This document shows, piece by piece, positions 7,007 through 13,496 of a stretch of DNA of 20,163 bases. The translations under genes and the position numbers were made by a program. The stretch is from the IMG/VR virus record IMGVR_UViG_3300031586_000028, positions 1-20,163 of that record. One strand, 5' to 3'. The DNA comes from a virus. Numbering within the stretch: the first letter of the stretch is position 1; every line of letters starts with the position of its first letter. The notes below the pieces were generated by a model. That model ran no database searches, was not told the origin of the DNA, and was given only the letters and a program-made list of their open reading frames with translations.

Positions 7007-7186
7007 ATGAAAAAGAAATATACAGTTTACTTCGACCAGATAAACAGGGATAATTTTCAGGTGAAGGCTTCAAATGAAGAAGAAGCCAAGGAAAAAGCCG
7101 AGAAGCTCTATAAGAGCCTACGATACATTCCTTCTACCTATGTTCAGGAAGGATGGATAGTAGAATCAGATGGTGAAGACAAATAA
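7007..7186 (+). CDS. Hypothetical 59-aa protein
   Basis: The ATG at 7007 follows AAGGAGGTAAGTA, the leader shared by most genes in this operon. The product starts MKKKYTVYFDQINRDNFQVK, then a charged helix rich in Glu/Lys/Ala (SNEEEAKEKAEKLYK), then a strand-like end. The strand-helix-strand pattern and the DNFQVKASNEEEAKEKA phrase resemble small phage proteins with a beta-alpha-beta layout, but I cannot name the family. No cysteines and no membrane segment. Confidence 0.75.
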   Translation: MKKKYTVYFDQINRDNFQVKASNEEEAKEKAEKLYKSLRYIPSTYVQEGWIVESDGEDK

Positions 7187-7205
7187 AACTAAATGGAGGT
7201 AAGTG

Positions 7206-7481
7206 ATGTATACTAAGGGAGAATGGGAAGTAATTGGACACAAGGGGGAATACAGCATCATTGACACCACCGAGCAAATTACTATCGCAGACGTATATGG
7301 CAACGATAAAGCCAATGCCCAACTTATAGCTGTTGCACCTGATATGTATGAGACACTGAAGGGGGTAGCTACAGTCATACACAATGCGATTAGATACGAA
7401 GAAGGTGGTTATAGAGAAATGCTTCAGCGGAAACTCAAGGTAATAAATGAAGTCCTCGCCAAAGCAGAAGGAGGTAAGTAA
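7206..7481 (+). CDS. Conserved phage protein with ANAQLIAVAPDMYETLK motif, 91 aa
   Basis: The ATG at 7206 is used because it keeps the GGAGGTAAGT spacing of its neighbours; an in-frame GTG at 7203 is closer to the site. The first half is strand-rich (GEWEVIGHKGEYSIIDTTEQ), then comes ANAQLIAVAPDMYETLKGV (about 37-55), a phrase I recognise from many small phage proteins of unknown function (ANA-LIA-AP-LLEALK). It ends with a helix. The last base of its TAA is the first base of the next ATG (TAATG). No enzymatic motif is visible. Confidence 0.85.
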   Translation: MYTKGEWEVIGHKGEYSIIDTTEQITIADVYGNDKANAQLIAVAPDMYETLKGVATVIHNAIRYEEGGYREMLQRKLKVINEVLAKAEGGK

Positions 7482-7657
7482 TGTCTAAGATGGGACAGGA
7501 ACTAGAACGCAAACTGGATGCTAATAAATACGAGATGTATGAGGCACTGAAGGCTTTATTGTTTCAATTTGCTATGGCAGTGGAACACCCATATTCAAAG
7601 GATAAAGAAGTTTATGAGCAAGCCTCAAAGGCAATCGCTAAAATAGAAGGAAGGTAA
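7481..7657 (+). CDS. Hypothetical 58-aa helical protein, possible partial paralogue of its neighbour
   Basis: Starts at ATG 7481 overlapping the previous TAA by one base, with GGAGGTAAGTA upstream. The product is all-helical. Its KYEMYEALKALL and end AKIEGR echo DMYETLKGV and AKAEGGK of the gene before it, so it may be a duplicated C-terminal part that lost the strand-rich N-terminal half. It ends at TAA 7655-7657, and the next frame continues in the same phase. Confidence 0.75.
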   Translation: MSKMGQELERKLDANKYEMYEALKALLFQFAMAVEHPYSKDKEVYEQASKAIAKIEGR

Positions 7658-7660
7658 GTA

Positions 7661-7768
7661 ACGTATCTCTATACGCTAGTTTGCAGTAAATGTCATAAGA
7701 AATACCAGGGCATATTACTTCTCAACCTTCCACAGTTATGCCCAAAGTGTAAAGGAGGTAAGAGATGA
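7661..7768 (+). CDS. Zinc-ribbon miniprotein with ACG in place of the start codon
   Basis: 35 codons from ACG 7661 to TGA 7768. The leader GAAGGTAAGTA-ACG lines up base for base with GGAGGTAAGTA-ATG before its neighbours. The product has CSKCHKKYQG then CPKCKGGK, a normal two-knuckle zinc ribbon, so the reading frame looks conserved. There is no ATG, GTG or TTG between the upstream stop and the first cysteines. Either ACG is used at low efficiency, the gene is a fresh start-codon mutant, or ribosomes re-initiate or read through from the gene before (same frame). Its TGA overlaps the next ATG. Confidence 0.55.
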   Translation, partial: TYLYTLVCSKCHKKYQGILLLNLPQLCPKCKGGKR

Positions 7769-7968
7769 AAACATCTTTAGGTATGTGCCAGATAAACGGA
7801 TGTAAGAATTTAGCTCACTTCGGTCTCTATCATACTATAGGAGATGCAAAGTCCTGGATTTATGTCTGCCCTTACCATGAGAGGATAGTAGGAAACGAGA
7901 ATTTACTTAGAGCCCGCAGAAACGCTAGTTTAATCCAGCCCATAGCCGTCGACACATCTCACAGTTGA
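7765..7968 (+). CDS. Small zinc-binding protein, 67 aa
   Basis: ATG 7765 with AAGGAGGTAAGAG upstream; it overlaps the previous stop (ATGA). Likely zinc ligands are CQINGC (8-13) and CPYH (35-38). The middle (HFGLYHTIGDAKSWIYVCPYH) is aromatic. It is the last gene of the rightward operon. The family is not recognised; similar small Cys/His proteins are common in phage early regions. Confidence 0.75.
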   Translation: MKTSLGMCQINGCKNLAHFGLYHTIGDAKSWIYVCPYHERIVGNENLLRARRNASLIQPIAVDTSHS

Positions 7969-8233
7969 AAACAAGGTATACCCAATCAATGCCGTATATG
8001 CCATATATAGTGGAGGCTACTGTTAGCCACCTGCTATGTTGTGGTATTAGAAATATTTTCATTACTAGTTTACCCACCATTTCTCTATCTAGTAAACCCC
8101 AAGCCATATTCTGGCTTCTCCCGAATTTATAAAGCTCCCAAGAGCCTTTTTTATCCTTCCTTATAATTACCTTAGCATAGATAGAAAAACTTGTCAACTA
8201 TGTATAAATATATCTTTTTTTCGCCACTTATCT
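7969..8233. other. Convergent intergenic region
   Basis: 265 bases between the last rightward gene and the last leftward gene of the right-hand operon. It holds a candidate plus-strand terminator (8134-8152), a hairpin AAGCC/GGCTT (8101-8117), and a GGCTA/TAGCC hairpin near 8012-8025 without a T run. I see no convincing gene. Confidence 0.6.
8134..8152 (+). terminator. Candidate terminator of the rightward operon
   Basis: GCTC (8134-8137), loop CCAA, GAGC (8142-8145), then C and TTTTTT (8147-8152). The stem is only four GC-rich pairs, extendable by AAA/TTT around one bulged base. In reverse the same hairpin is followed by TTTATAAATT, so weak bidirectional termination between two converging operons is possible. 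Confidence 0.5.
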
Positions 8234-8425
8234 CTAATCTGGCATCATTTCCTTTCTGTAATCCTTTGCCCATCTAATCCAAGATTCCCGTTCAGGTCTA
8301 GATGCCTCCTCCAAATCAAAGGAACATAGATAGCACCATTTAATACCCCATTTTTCTCTAGTCATCATTTGGGTAATATCTTCTTTACATCTTGGGCAAA
8401 ACCCTAAATCAATAACCTCTACCAT
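8234..8425 (-). CDS. Zinc-ribbon miniprotein, 63 aa
   Basis: ATG 8425 with AAGGAGGTCAATT upstream. CPRC (10-13) and CYLC (31-34) form a zinc ribbon; the rest is charged and helical, ending WAKDYRKEMMPD. It is the last gene of the long leftward operon and is preceded by the first copy of a repeated leader. Small zinc ribbons of this kind are structural folds that bind nucleic acid or protein; no specific family recognised. Confidence 0.75.
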   Translation of the reverse strand: MVEVIDLGFCPRCKEDITQMMTREKWGIKWCYLCSFDLEEASRPERESWIRWAKDYRKEMMPD

Positions 8426-8431
8426 AATTGA

Positions 8432-8472
8432 CCTCCTTGATAATAAGGCTTCATAACTCCATTACCATCTGG
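8432..8472 (-). repeat. Repeated gene leader, copy 1
   Basis: Plus-strand core CCTCCTTGATAATAAGGCTT, then CATAACTCC and ATTACCATCTGG. It contains the ribosome binding site of the 63-aa gene. It matches copy 2 over about 40 bases and copy 3 over about 22. Confidence 0.7.
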
Positions 8473-8480
8473 CTATAATG

Positions 8481-8642
8481 CTATGGTAAAATTGTGTTTT
8501 CACGATGCGAGTTAAGTTCTTGAACAAAACGCAATCTCACATAACACTTGTCGCATAGACCCTGATTGAATTCAAATTCTTTCTCCGTTATTAGCTCTCC
8601 ACACTTCATACATTCCGTTTTCTCCTGTGTTTCTTTATCCAT
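8481..8642 (-). CDS. Zinc-ribbon miniprotein, 53 aa
   Basis: 54 codons from ATG 8642 (GGGGAGG upstream) to TAG 8481. CMKC (11-14) and CDKC (30-33) make a classic zinc ribbon of the DksA/TraR-like length, followed by a short helix (YVRLRFVQELNS). The spacing between the two knuckles is close to that of the 63-aa protein downstream (CPRC-17 residues-CYLC), and both have the same leader, so they may be old duplicates. Confidence 0.75.
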   Translation of the reverse strand: MDKETQEKTECMKCGELITEKEFEFNQGLCDKCYVRLRFVQELNSHRENTILP

Positions 8643-8649
8643 TGTTTAT

Positions 8650-8697
8650 CCTCCCCGATAATAAGACTTCACACCTTTAACTCCATAACCATCTGCT
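8650..8697 (-). repeat. Repeated gene leader, copy 2
   Basis: Core CCTCCCCGATAATAAGACTT on the plus strand, followed by CACACCTTTAACTCC and ATAACCATCTGC. It carries the ribosome binding site of the 53-aa zinc-ribbon gene and touches the stop codon of the 84-aa gene. Confidence 0.7.
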
Positions 8698-8951
8698 TAA
8701 TAAGCACAAGCTACACATTTCATTTTATTCTTTACCCTTTCATCATCAGGACGATATCGACCACACTCTGGGCAAATATATATACCCTGATAATGGAGAT
8801 AAGTAGTAATCTCCTCTGTTACCATCACCCAGTGATTTGCAACGGAATCATTTTTGTCAACTAGGAACCAAGGGGCTTGGTCAGGTGTTTTGTTTAAGTT
8901 GTAGAGCAACTCCTCAATCCCTTCTATTAAATTTCCCTGTTCATTAGCCAT
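8697..8951 (-). CDS. 84-aa protein with C-terminal zinc ribbon
   Basis: ATG 8951 with GGAGGTAAATA upstream. The N-terminal 60 residues are acidic with several Trp/aromatic residues (DQAPWFLVDKNDSVANHWVM); the C-terminus has CPEC (60-63) and CVAC (79-82). The gene sits directly upstream of the 53-aa ribbon gene and has leader copy 3 before it. Function unknown. Confidence 0.75.
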   Translation of the reverse strand: MANEQGNLIEGIEELLYNLNKTPDQAPWFLVDKNDSVANHWVMVTEEITTYLHYQGIYICPECGRYRPDDERVKNKMKCVACAY

Positions 8952-8956
8952 TATTT

Positions 8957-8984
8957 ACCTCCTTGATAATAAGACTTCATTTAT
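8957..8984 (-). repeat. Repeated gene leader, copy 3
   Basis: Core CCTCCTTGATAATAAGACTT on the plus strand followed by CATTTATTCC. It carries the ribosome binding site of the 84-aa gene and overlaps the last codons of the gene before it. The shared core is 20 bases with at most three changes among the copies. Confidence 0.65.
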
Positions 8985-9372
8985 TCCTTTCTCTCCACTG
9001 TCTTTTTGCCTTATAGCTACTATAAATATCCTTCTTCGGTTTCCATCCCGATACATAATTGAGTGCCATCTGAGACTCCCACTGTAAATCTTCAAACATC
9101 GGAGCACGCCACGCACCATTTAGCTCAGCGACCAATAGTTTACCATCGACTCCAGTCTTCTCTAAACGTCCCTCTATCTCTGCAGCAATTCCACACGCCC
9201 TTACAAAACTGGCTTCTCCACCCTGTTTCTTCACGCCGGGTAATTCAGTATAGTTTGAACCTTCAGGATTTGTCGGCCAGGTCCCGAAAGAAAGCTCATC
9301 AAGATTGCGAATAGCCCATATTACCTGGCCCCGGGTAAAATGGAACTCGCCATATGTGTAAAATTCCTCCAT
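8977..9372 (-). CDS. Hypothetical 131-aa phage protein
   Basis: Start at ATG 9372, which overlaps the stop of the small membrane-protein gene (TAATG) and has AAGGGTGA upstream; the frame is open 17 codons further but without support. The protein is soluble, with several Trp/Tyr (FYTYGEFHFTRGQVIWAIRN, and WKPKKDIYSSYKAKRQWRE at the end) and a small helical middle (VRACGIAAEIEGRLEKTG). Only one Cys, no membrane segment. Not recognised. Confidence 0.7.
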   Translation of the reverse strand: MEEFYTYGEFHFTRGQVIWAIRNLDELSFGTWPTNPEGSNYTELPGVKKQGGEASFVRACGIAAEIEGRLEKTGVDGKLLVAELNGAWRAPMFEDLQWESQMALNYVSGWKPKKDIYSSYKAKRQWRERNK

Positions 9373-9503
9373 TATACAATCACCCTTGGTATCTTGATAA
9401 CAATCGTAATTACCTGCGCCCATAATATCCAGCCTAGTAAAACACCTAACCCTATACCTACAAGGTAGATTACCGTTATTGCAATTATATCTCTAGTCTT
9501 CAT
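9372..9503 (-). CDS. Single-span membrane miniprotein, 43 aa
   Basis: 44 codons from ATG 9503 with GGAGGAGAA immediately upstream. Residues 6-36 are almost all hydrophobic (IIAITVIYLVGIGLGVLLGW and on), with charges only at the N-terminal KTRD and the C-terminal KIPR. A single long transmembrane helix, or two very short ones, is expected. Its ATG overlaps the stop of the 142-aa gene (ATGA) and its TAA overlaps the next ATG, so it is embedded in a coupled chain, which supports it being real. Role unknown; it is too small to be a typical holin. Confidence 0.75.
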   Translation of the reverse strand: MKTRDIIAITVIYLVGIGLGVLLGWILWAQVITIVIKIPRVIV

Positions 9504-9928
9504 TTCTCCTCCAATAGTGGTTCTACTGCTACATAGCCAGCCTTAAGCATACTCTCTTTGGTTTTCTGTTCCACAAACTTAGGTGAGGGATGGTATGCTT
9601 CCCAATACTTGTCACCGAAGAACTCTTGAGGGGGCAACTCCCTCTCCACCTTTATTACTACACCTTGAGAGTTCTCCCTCTCTTGTATTCTCTTGACAAG
9701 ACCATCAATATATTCGTTCCAGCAGTCCATACACTTCCTATGCTTTTTACCGCTTGAACGTATAGGACTCATCAACGGATTGGCTGCTGCTATCTGGGCT
9801 TCAATGCTTACTCCGCAATCCCCACAATCCTTCCCTGGCGGGGCATGTTCGTGTGTGATATTAAGGTGAATTAAATCCTCTACAAGTATCTCCCTCATAC
9901 CTCCCCTAATCTTTTCTTGCTTAGTCAT
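9500..9928 (-). CDS. 142-aa zinc-binding protein
   Basis: ATG 9928 with GGGGGTTATA upstream. Cysteines at CGDCG (35-39) and CMDC (66-69) should hold one zinc; between them lies a basic patch (RSSGKKHRK). The C-terminal half has a charged helix and EFFGDKYWEAYHPSP. The Met at residue 11 is an alternative start. Unknown function; the CxxC pairs with basic spacer resemble nucleic-acid-binding ribbons. Confidence 0.72.
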   Translation of the reverse strand: MTKQEKIRGGMREILVEDLIHLNITHEHAPPGKDCGDCGVSIEAQIAAANPLMSPIRSSGKKHRKCMDCWNEYIDGLVKRIQERENSQGVVIKVERELPPQEFFGDKYWEAYHPSPKFVEQKTKESMLKAGYVAVEPLLEEK

Positions 9929-9958
9929 TATAACCCCCTAAGACTTCCTGTATTTCCT

Positions 9959-10039
9959 TTAATAACGCACTTTGCTATTAAGGTCAGCTTTAACAAGACA
10001 TTCATCGCATAAAATGTCATAATCCCCTAAAGAAGTCCT
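9959..10039 (-). pseudogene. Possible remnant of a zinc-ribbon gene
   Basis: The minus-strand frame ending at TAA 9961-9959 reads GDYDILCDECLVKADLNSK, much like the second half of neighbouring zinc-ribbon proteins (compare GLCDKCYVRLRF). It has no usable start codon before the in-frame TAG at 10042-10040. A competing 30-aa frame from ATG 10020 to TAA 9928 overlaps it and couples to the next gene, but its product looks like nothing familiar. I favour decay of a former ribbon gene, weakly. Confidence 0.3.
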
Positions 10040-10052
10040 CTATAAATGCCAC

Positions 10053-10421
10053 TTATTCCTCCTCAAAAATAATCTGTAGTCCATCCCGCCTTGCTTGCCT
10101 TAATTCCCTTTGAGCACCTTCAGATGAAGCCCAGTTATTGAGTACATACACTGCCGATGACAGCTTGAGAAAAACCATACCCATTCCCAAGAACACTTCA
10201 TCGTCTACTACACCACCCAATAGGCTAAAGTTCTTATGGGGACAGAATACACACCAGCCCTCTTTAATGAGCTTTACCTCAGCCTTCTCAGCATGTCTGA
10301 TATTCTCTTGAACTTTATATTCTGTATCCGCACGGTAAGCACCAGCGACATAGATTATCCCTTTTCTTTCAGGTCTTTTCCCCACCAATTTCTCAAGCTC
10401 TTTCTCTAGTAAAACTGTCAT
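10053..10421 (-). CDS. DUF4406 / nucleoside 2-deoxyribosyltransferase-like protein
   Basis: 122 aa. The signature IIYVAGAYRA (22-31), NIRHAEKAEVKLIKEGWCVFCPHKN (40-64), DDEVFLGMGMVFLKLSSAVYVL (73-94) and SSEGAQREL (99-107) followed by GLQIIFEE is the DUF4406 pattern, related to nucleoside 2-deoxyribosyltransferases. The Glu of SEGAQRE is the usual catalytic-type acidic residue of that superfamily. Many phages carry these; a role in nucleotide salvage or modified-nucleotide chemistry is inferred, not shown. It starts at ATG 10421 with GGAG upstream. Confidence 0.85.
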   Translation of the reverse strand: MTVLLEKELEKLVGKRPERKGIIYVAGAYRADTEYKVQENIRHAEKAEVKLIKEGWCVFCPHKNFSLLGGVVDDEVFLGMGMVFLKLSSAVYVLNNWASSEGAQRELRQARRDGLQIIFEEE

Positions 10422-10437
10422 ATCTTTAACTCCAGTT

Positions 10438-10653
10438 CTATATCACTCTCAATTTATTGTCTAATTCTATGTGTCTTCGGAGACAACTTTCACACCAACC
10501 GTATCCTATTGTAGGTTGACCGCAGCAGTTGCACTCTCCACAATCATCGGGCAGATAAGCACTTCTGCTATTACCATAAGGAGTCATCTGTCGCCACATA
10601 TATTCGGCACGTTCCTCTTTTGTAAGATTACCCCAGTTTGCTTTATTTTTCAT
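10438..10653 (-). CDS. Zinc-ribbon protein, 71 aa
   Basis: ATG 10653 overlaps the stop of the preceding gene (ATGA). The N-terminal half is helical (LTKEERAEYMWRQMTPYG); then CGECNCCGQP (38-47) and CESC (54-57) form a ribbon with up to five cysteines, and a short basic helix closes it (LRRHIELDNKLRVI). Likely nucleic-acid or protein binding; family not known to me. Confidence 0.75.
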   Translation of the reverse strand: MKNKANWGNLTKEERAEYMWRQMTPYGNSRSAYLPDDCGECNCCGQPTIGYGWCESCLRRHIELDNKLRVI

Positions 10654-10895
10654 AATCCAAACCTCTCCATAACCTGTCCAATCTTCTCTCTAATCTCAGA
10701 AATATCTCCTCGGTGCCTTATCTCTGCTGACTCAAGAATTAACCAGATAACAGGTCTCATTGCCTTCTGGTTTTGAGCCTCTAGAATACACGTTTCGTGC
10801 CTTGTTAACTCATCCTGTAGCCAATAGATAAACTGCTGAGCTTCCTCTCCTGTCAGACTTTCAACTTTGACCTTGTGTGTGTCATCAAACTCCAT
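10650..10895 (-). CDS. Hypothetical 81-aa helical protein
   Basis: ATG 10895 is chosen over the in-frame GTG at 10898 because the preceding TGA overlaps it (GTGATG) and AAGGAG lies nearby. The product is almost entirely helical (LTGEEAQQFIYWLQDELTR, then SEIREKIGQVMERFGL) with one Cys. It is coupled at both ends to neighbours. No domain recognised. Confidence 0.72.
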   Translation of the reverse strand: MEFDDTHKVKVESLTGEEAQQFIYWLQDELTRHETCILEAQNQKAMRPVIWLILESAEIRHRGDISEIREKIGQVMERFGL

Positions 10896-11068
10896 CACTT
10901 CTCCTTCTTAATCTTCTCAATTTCCTCTGATAGTTTATACCATAGCTGAAAGTATATTACATCAGGACATGGATAACCTTGAGCCTTCATCCATGCCTTA
11001 TAAACAGGATAACGGATTTCAACAGCTTTTCTAGCTCCTCTTACTTCTTGCCAGTTTATTTTAGCCAT
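10895..11068 (-). CDS. Hypothetical 57-aa protein
   Basis: 58 codons from ATG 11068 (GGAGATAAA upstream) to TGA 10895, which overlaps the next ATG. The first 13 bases lie inside the end of the cytosine methyltransferase gene. The protein is basic and aromatic (WQEVRGARKAVEIRYPVYKA, PDVIYFQLWYKLSEE). Coupling on both sides and good codon structure support it. Unknown function. Confidence 0.7.
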   Translation of the reverse strand: MAKINWQEVRGARKAVEIRYPVYKAWMKAQGYPCPDVIYFQLWYKLSEEIEKIKKEK

Positions 11069-11700
11069 TTTATCTCCACAACCGCTTTCATAAGATACTT
11101 TCCTATGTATTCTGTATAGGCTGGGGGGATTGCCTGGGATAATTCACCCCCATTCATCCAGTCTATATCCATAGCTTGCTTGGCATAAGCGACATTGTTC
11201 ATGTGGCCAGCAATAGAGATAAAACCTTTGGGGCTTATGCCATATCCTGCACCAGGTGTAGAGTCGTGATGACTTATATGGTCTAACTCTTTAACCGAGA
11301 ATGAACACTCAAAACAGCGGTGGCGATATACTTTCAGTCCAAATGATTTACCACAGAGGATAATCGGATTTTCCAATAGTCGCTTTGCGCCAGGTATATT
11401 CTCTATCACATAAGGTTTATTTGTAGCCCTTAATAATTCACGTGTTTTGGCTATCAAATCTGGATACTTGCTTTTATCAAGATAACCAAAGGAGATATAT
11501 GCTTGGCAAGGTGGGCTGGCATGATAAGCATCATAGCCCTCAAGTGGAAAAGTAAGAGCATCCGCTTGGTAGAACTTGAAAGGGTAATGGGATTGAGGTT
11601 TAATGTCCACACCTTCAACTTCAAATCCAGCCCTATGATAACCCATACTAGTTCCACCAGCACCACAAAATAAATCTAATAGTCTAGGCTTAGACATCAT
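11056..11700 (-). CDS. DNA (cytosine-5-)-methyltransferase, short phage type
   Basis: 214 aa. SAM-binding motif LLDLFCGAGG (7-16), catalytic motif ASPPCQAY with Cys65, ENI at 100-102 (the ENV motif), YRHRCFE near 125-131 in place of the usual QRR motif, and the C-terminal IPPAYTEYIG (191-200). It is much shorter than the 300-400 aa of restriction-type enzymes because the target-recognition domain is reduced, which is typical of orphan phage enzymes. Methylation of phage DNA to evade host restriction is the likely role. No restriction endonuclease gene lies beside it. It overlaps the phosphoesterase gene by 11 bases. Confidence 0.93.
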   Translation of the reverse strand: MMSKPRLLDLFCGAGGTSMGYHRAGFEVEGVDIKPQSHYPFKFYQADALTFPLEGYDAYHASPPCQAYISFGYLDKSKYPDLIAKTRELLRATNKPYVIENIPGAKRLLENPIILCGKSFGLKVYRHRCFECSFSVKELDHISHHDSTPGAGYGISPKGFISIAGHMNNVAYAKQAMDIDWMNGGELSQAIPPAYTEYIGKYLMKAVVEIKWLK

Positions 11701-12787
11701 TTACTCCCATTGGTTTAGGTAGATAAGCCTCATCGGTGTATAATTTATACTCAAAAGTGCGAGCATACTTAGGGTGAACACCGAATACTAACTGAATTGG
11801 TTTGGATGCTCTACCTATTACTTCTAATGCCCACTCATCTCCAGTCACAAGAGGTGGACATATTTGATAGTCAGCTACTGAATTTATCTGGTCGGCTCCC
11901 CAAGCGTGAAAGTGTCCTACATACGCATAGTGAAAGCCACCAAGATAAGCATACCACTCTTGCATCTTCCTTCTCAGTGCGAACAATGGGATACCGGCAT
12001 TAGCTCTCACTTGGTCGCCGTGAACGATAAAAAACCTGAATCCCCGTATATTCACAAGCTGGTAAAACTGCTCAGGAGAATGGATATGAATATTCTTATT
12101 ATTCACCATCGCTTGTTCTAAACCCTTATAAACGAACCTATCCCAATTCGTTTTCTTTGTGCTCTCCCGTGAGATAGACCCGTGATTCCCGTCTACACCA
12201 TAGAAGTTTACACTTTGCACTCCCTGAGAAAGGTTTAAGCAAAACTTTGACAGCATAGGAATAGCATAATCATTTATCTGCTCCCACGCTCCGCACTCTG
12301 TGTCACCGATTCTACTCCCCTGATAGACATTCTCACCCTGAACGTTATCACCCAAATTAAGAATGTAAGCATGGCGAATGGGGCGATGATGCTCTATAAT
12401 ACTCATAACCCTTGTCAATAAATAATCTACCCTCTTCTGTGATATTGCTAAACTATAACTCTCGGTCTTTTTCCCCTCATGCCAATCCGCCAAGACAATA
12501 CCAATATCCTCTTCAGTCCGTCTTATCTTACCTACATTAAAAGGTTTTACCTTGAAATCAGGATACGGGATACGTTCTTTCTCAGGTTCTATTTCCACCT
12601 CAGTTGGACTCGAAGTCGTTTCAAACTTCACTCCATAGACTTTACGCATTGCTTTGTAGAAACTATGACGTTCACTGTATCCCCACTTCTTAGTCAAATT
12701 ATTAAGAGCTTCTCTGTCACCAGAAGCCATGGCTGATTTATACTGCTCAACTAATTCCTTTCCTTCTTCTTTGTCTCTAGTAATCAT
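11690..12787 (-). CDS. Calcineurin-like metallophosphoesterase
   Basis: 365 aa. Metal-site motifs occur in the order of the family: ADWHEG (100-105), LGDNVQG (145-151), VDGNHG (198-203), VHGD (255-258) and GHFHAWG (291-297). The first 90 residues are a separate charged region, partly helical (EALNNLTKKWGYSERHSFYKAM), perhaps a DNA-binding part. The family includes SbcD-like nucleases and phage phosphoesterases of unknown substrate; the neighbouring NinG and methyltransferase genes suggest a DNA-processing role, which is inference. Start ATG 12787 with AGGGGGTGAG upstream. Confidence 0.9.
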   Translation of the reverse strand: MITRDKEEGKELVEQYKSAMASGDREALNNLTKKWGYSERHSFYKAMRKVYGVKFETTSSPTEVEIEPEKERIPYPDFKVKPFNVGKIRRTEEDIGIVLADWHEGKKTESYSLAISQKRVDYLLTRVMSIIEHHRPIRHAYILNLGDNVQGENVYQGSRIGDTECGAWEQINDYAIPMLSKFCLNLSQGVQSVNFYGVDGNHGSISRESTKKTNWDRFVYKGLEQAMVNNKNIHIHSPEQFYQLVNIRGFRFFIVHGDQVRANAGIPLFALRRKMQEWYAYLGGFHYAYVGHFHAWGADQINSVADYQICPPLVTGDEWALEVIGRASKPIQLVFGVHPKYARTFEYKLYTDEAYLPKPMGVNDV

Positions 12788-12791
12788 TTAC

Positions 12792-13085
12792 TCACCCCCT
12801 AGTAAACACTATTCCTAGATAGTTCAGAACTTGATGTAACCCCTCTGAGAAACCATTTATATCATCCTCTGCCATGCGATTATTACAAAAATGCTTATTT
12901 ACCATGTGGCAGGTCTCATGAATAAAAGTCTCCCCTATTCCCCTACTATCCACATCTGGGTCAAGCTCAATTAAGAATTTATTATAAGTAATCGCACCTA
13001 TAAGACCCTCATCTCTCCTTAAATGCTCCGCATAAACAATATCATACCAATGTCCCGCAATAGGTATTCTCTTAGGTATCTTCAT
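12792..13085 (-). CDS. HExxH zincin-like protein, 97 aa
   Basis: The protein has FIHETCHMVNKHF with His56-Glu57 and His60, the HExxH zinc-peptidase site, and a later Glu (GFSEGLHQVL, residue 81) that could be the third ligand. The beginning MKIPKRIPIAGHWYDIVY and the end EGLHQVLNYLGI match a family of about 100-aa phage proteins often labelled ImmA/IrrE-like or SprT-like. A protease that cleaves a regulator is one possibility; the substrate is unknown. The start overlaps the ninG stop (ATGA). Confidence 0.8.
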   Translation of the reverse strand: MKIPKRIPIAGHWYDIVYAEHLRRDEGLIGAITYNKFLIELDPDVDSRGIGETFIHETCHMVNKHFCNNRMAEDDINGFSEGLHQVLNYLGIVFTRG

Positions 13086-13495
13086 TCATTCCCCCCTTCC
13101 AGCTTTTTAATTCTTTCTCGTAAGTCCTTCTTGAGAGTTTCCAGTTCTGATATAGTAAACTTCTTCGTTTGCCTTGCCTCTGCCTCAAGTTCCAAGTCAG
13201 CACCTTCACCATACAACTCCACCAGGTGTCGCCGATATTCTAAGGGCATACCTCCCTTGTAGCGGTTACACGACCTGCACTGAGCATGGACACCCCTTTC
13301 AGAAAAGAAATTACCACTATGCTTTGGTCTATAATGACCTGCATCCAACTCGTGGTATTCCTTTGGGTTGCCACAGGTAAAACACTCCCCGTACCATATG
13401 GAGCTAGTGGCTAAAAGACAGTCCCGCTTGCGGATATACTCAGAAAAAATCTTCCACACCTCAACCTTCAGTGCCTTTAGAGATTTCTTCTTCAC
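13082..13495 (-). CDS. ninG: NinG/Rap-type recombination nuclease
   Basis: 137 aa. LKALKVEVWKIFSEYIRKRD (6-25), CFTC (38-41), DAGHYRPK (51-58) and HAQCRSCNRYKGG (70-82) follow the lambda NinG (Rap, recA-pairing) pattern, an HNH-like zinc nuclease that cuts D-loops and Holliday junctions during phage recombination. The C-terminal 45 residues are a coiled-coil-like charged helix. The TGA overlaps the next ATG. Length is a little below lambda NinG (about 200 aa), as is usual for distant versions. Confidence 0.88.
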   Translation of the reverse strand: MKKKSLKALKVEVWKIFSEYIRKRDCLLATSSIWYGECFTCGNPKEYHELDAGHYRPKHSGNFFSERGVHAQCRSCNRYKGGMPLEYRRHLVELYGEGADLELEAEARQTKKFTISELETLKKDLRERIKKLEGGNE

Positions 13496-13496
13496 T

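Noticed and set aside
8005-8030. Hairpin GGCTA-CTGT-TAGCC as terminator
   Set aside because: No T run follows on either strand.
7925-8197. Minus-strand frame of 90 codons in the convergent gap
   Set aside because: TTG start without a binding site, overlaps the end of the plus-strand gene and a candidate terminator, and the product has no recognisable feature.
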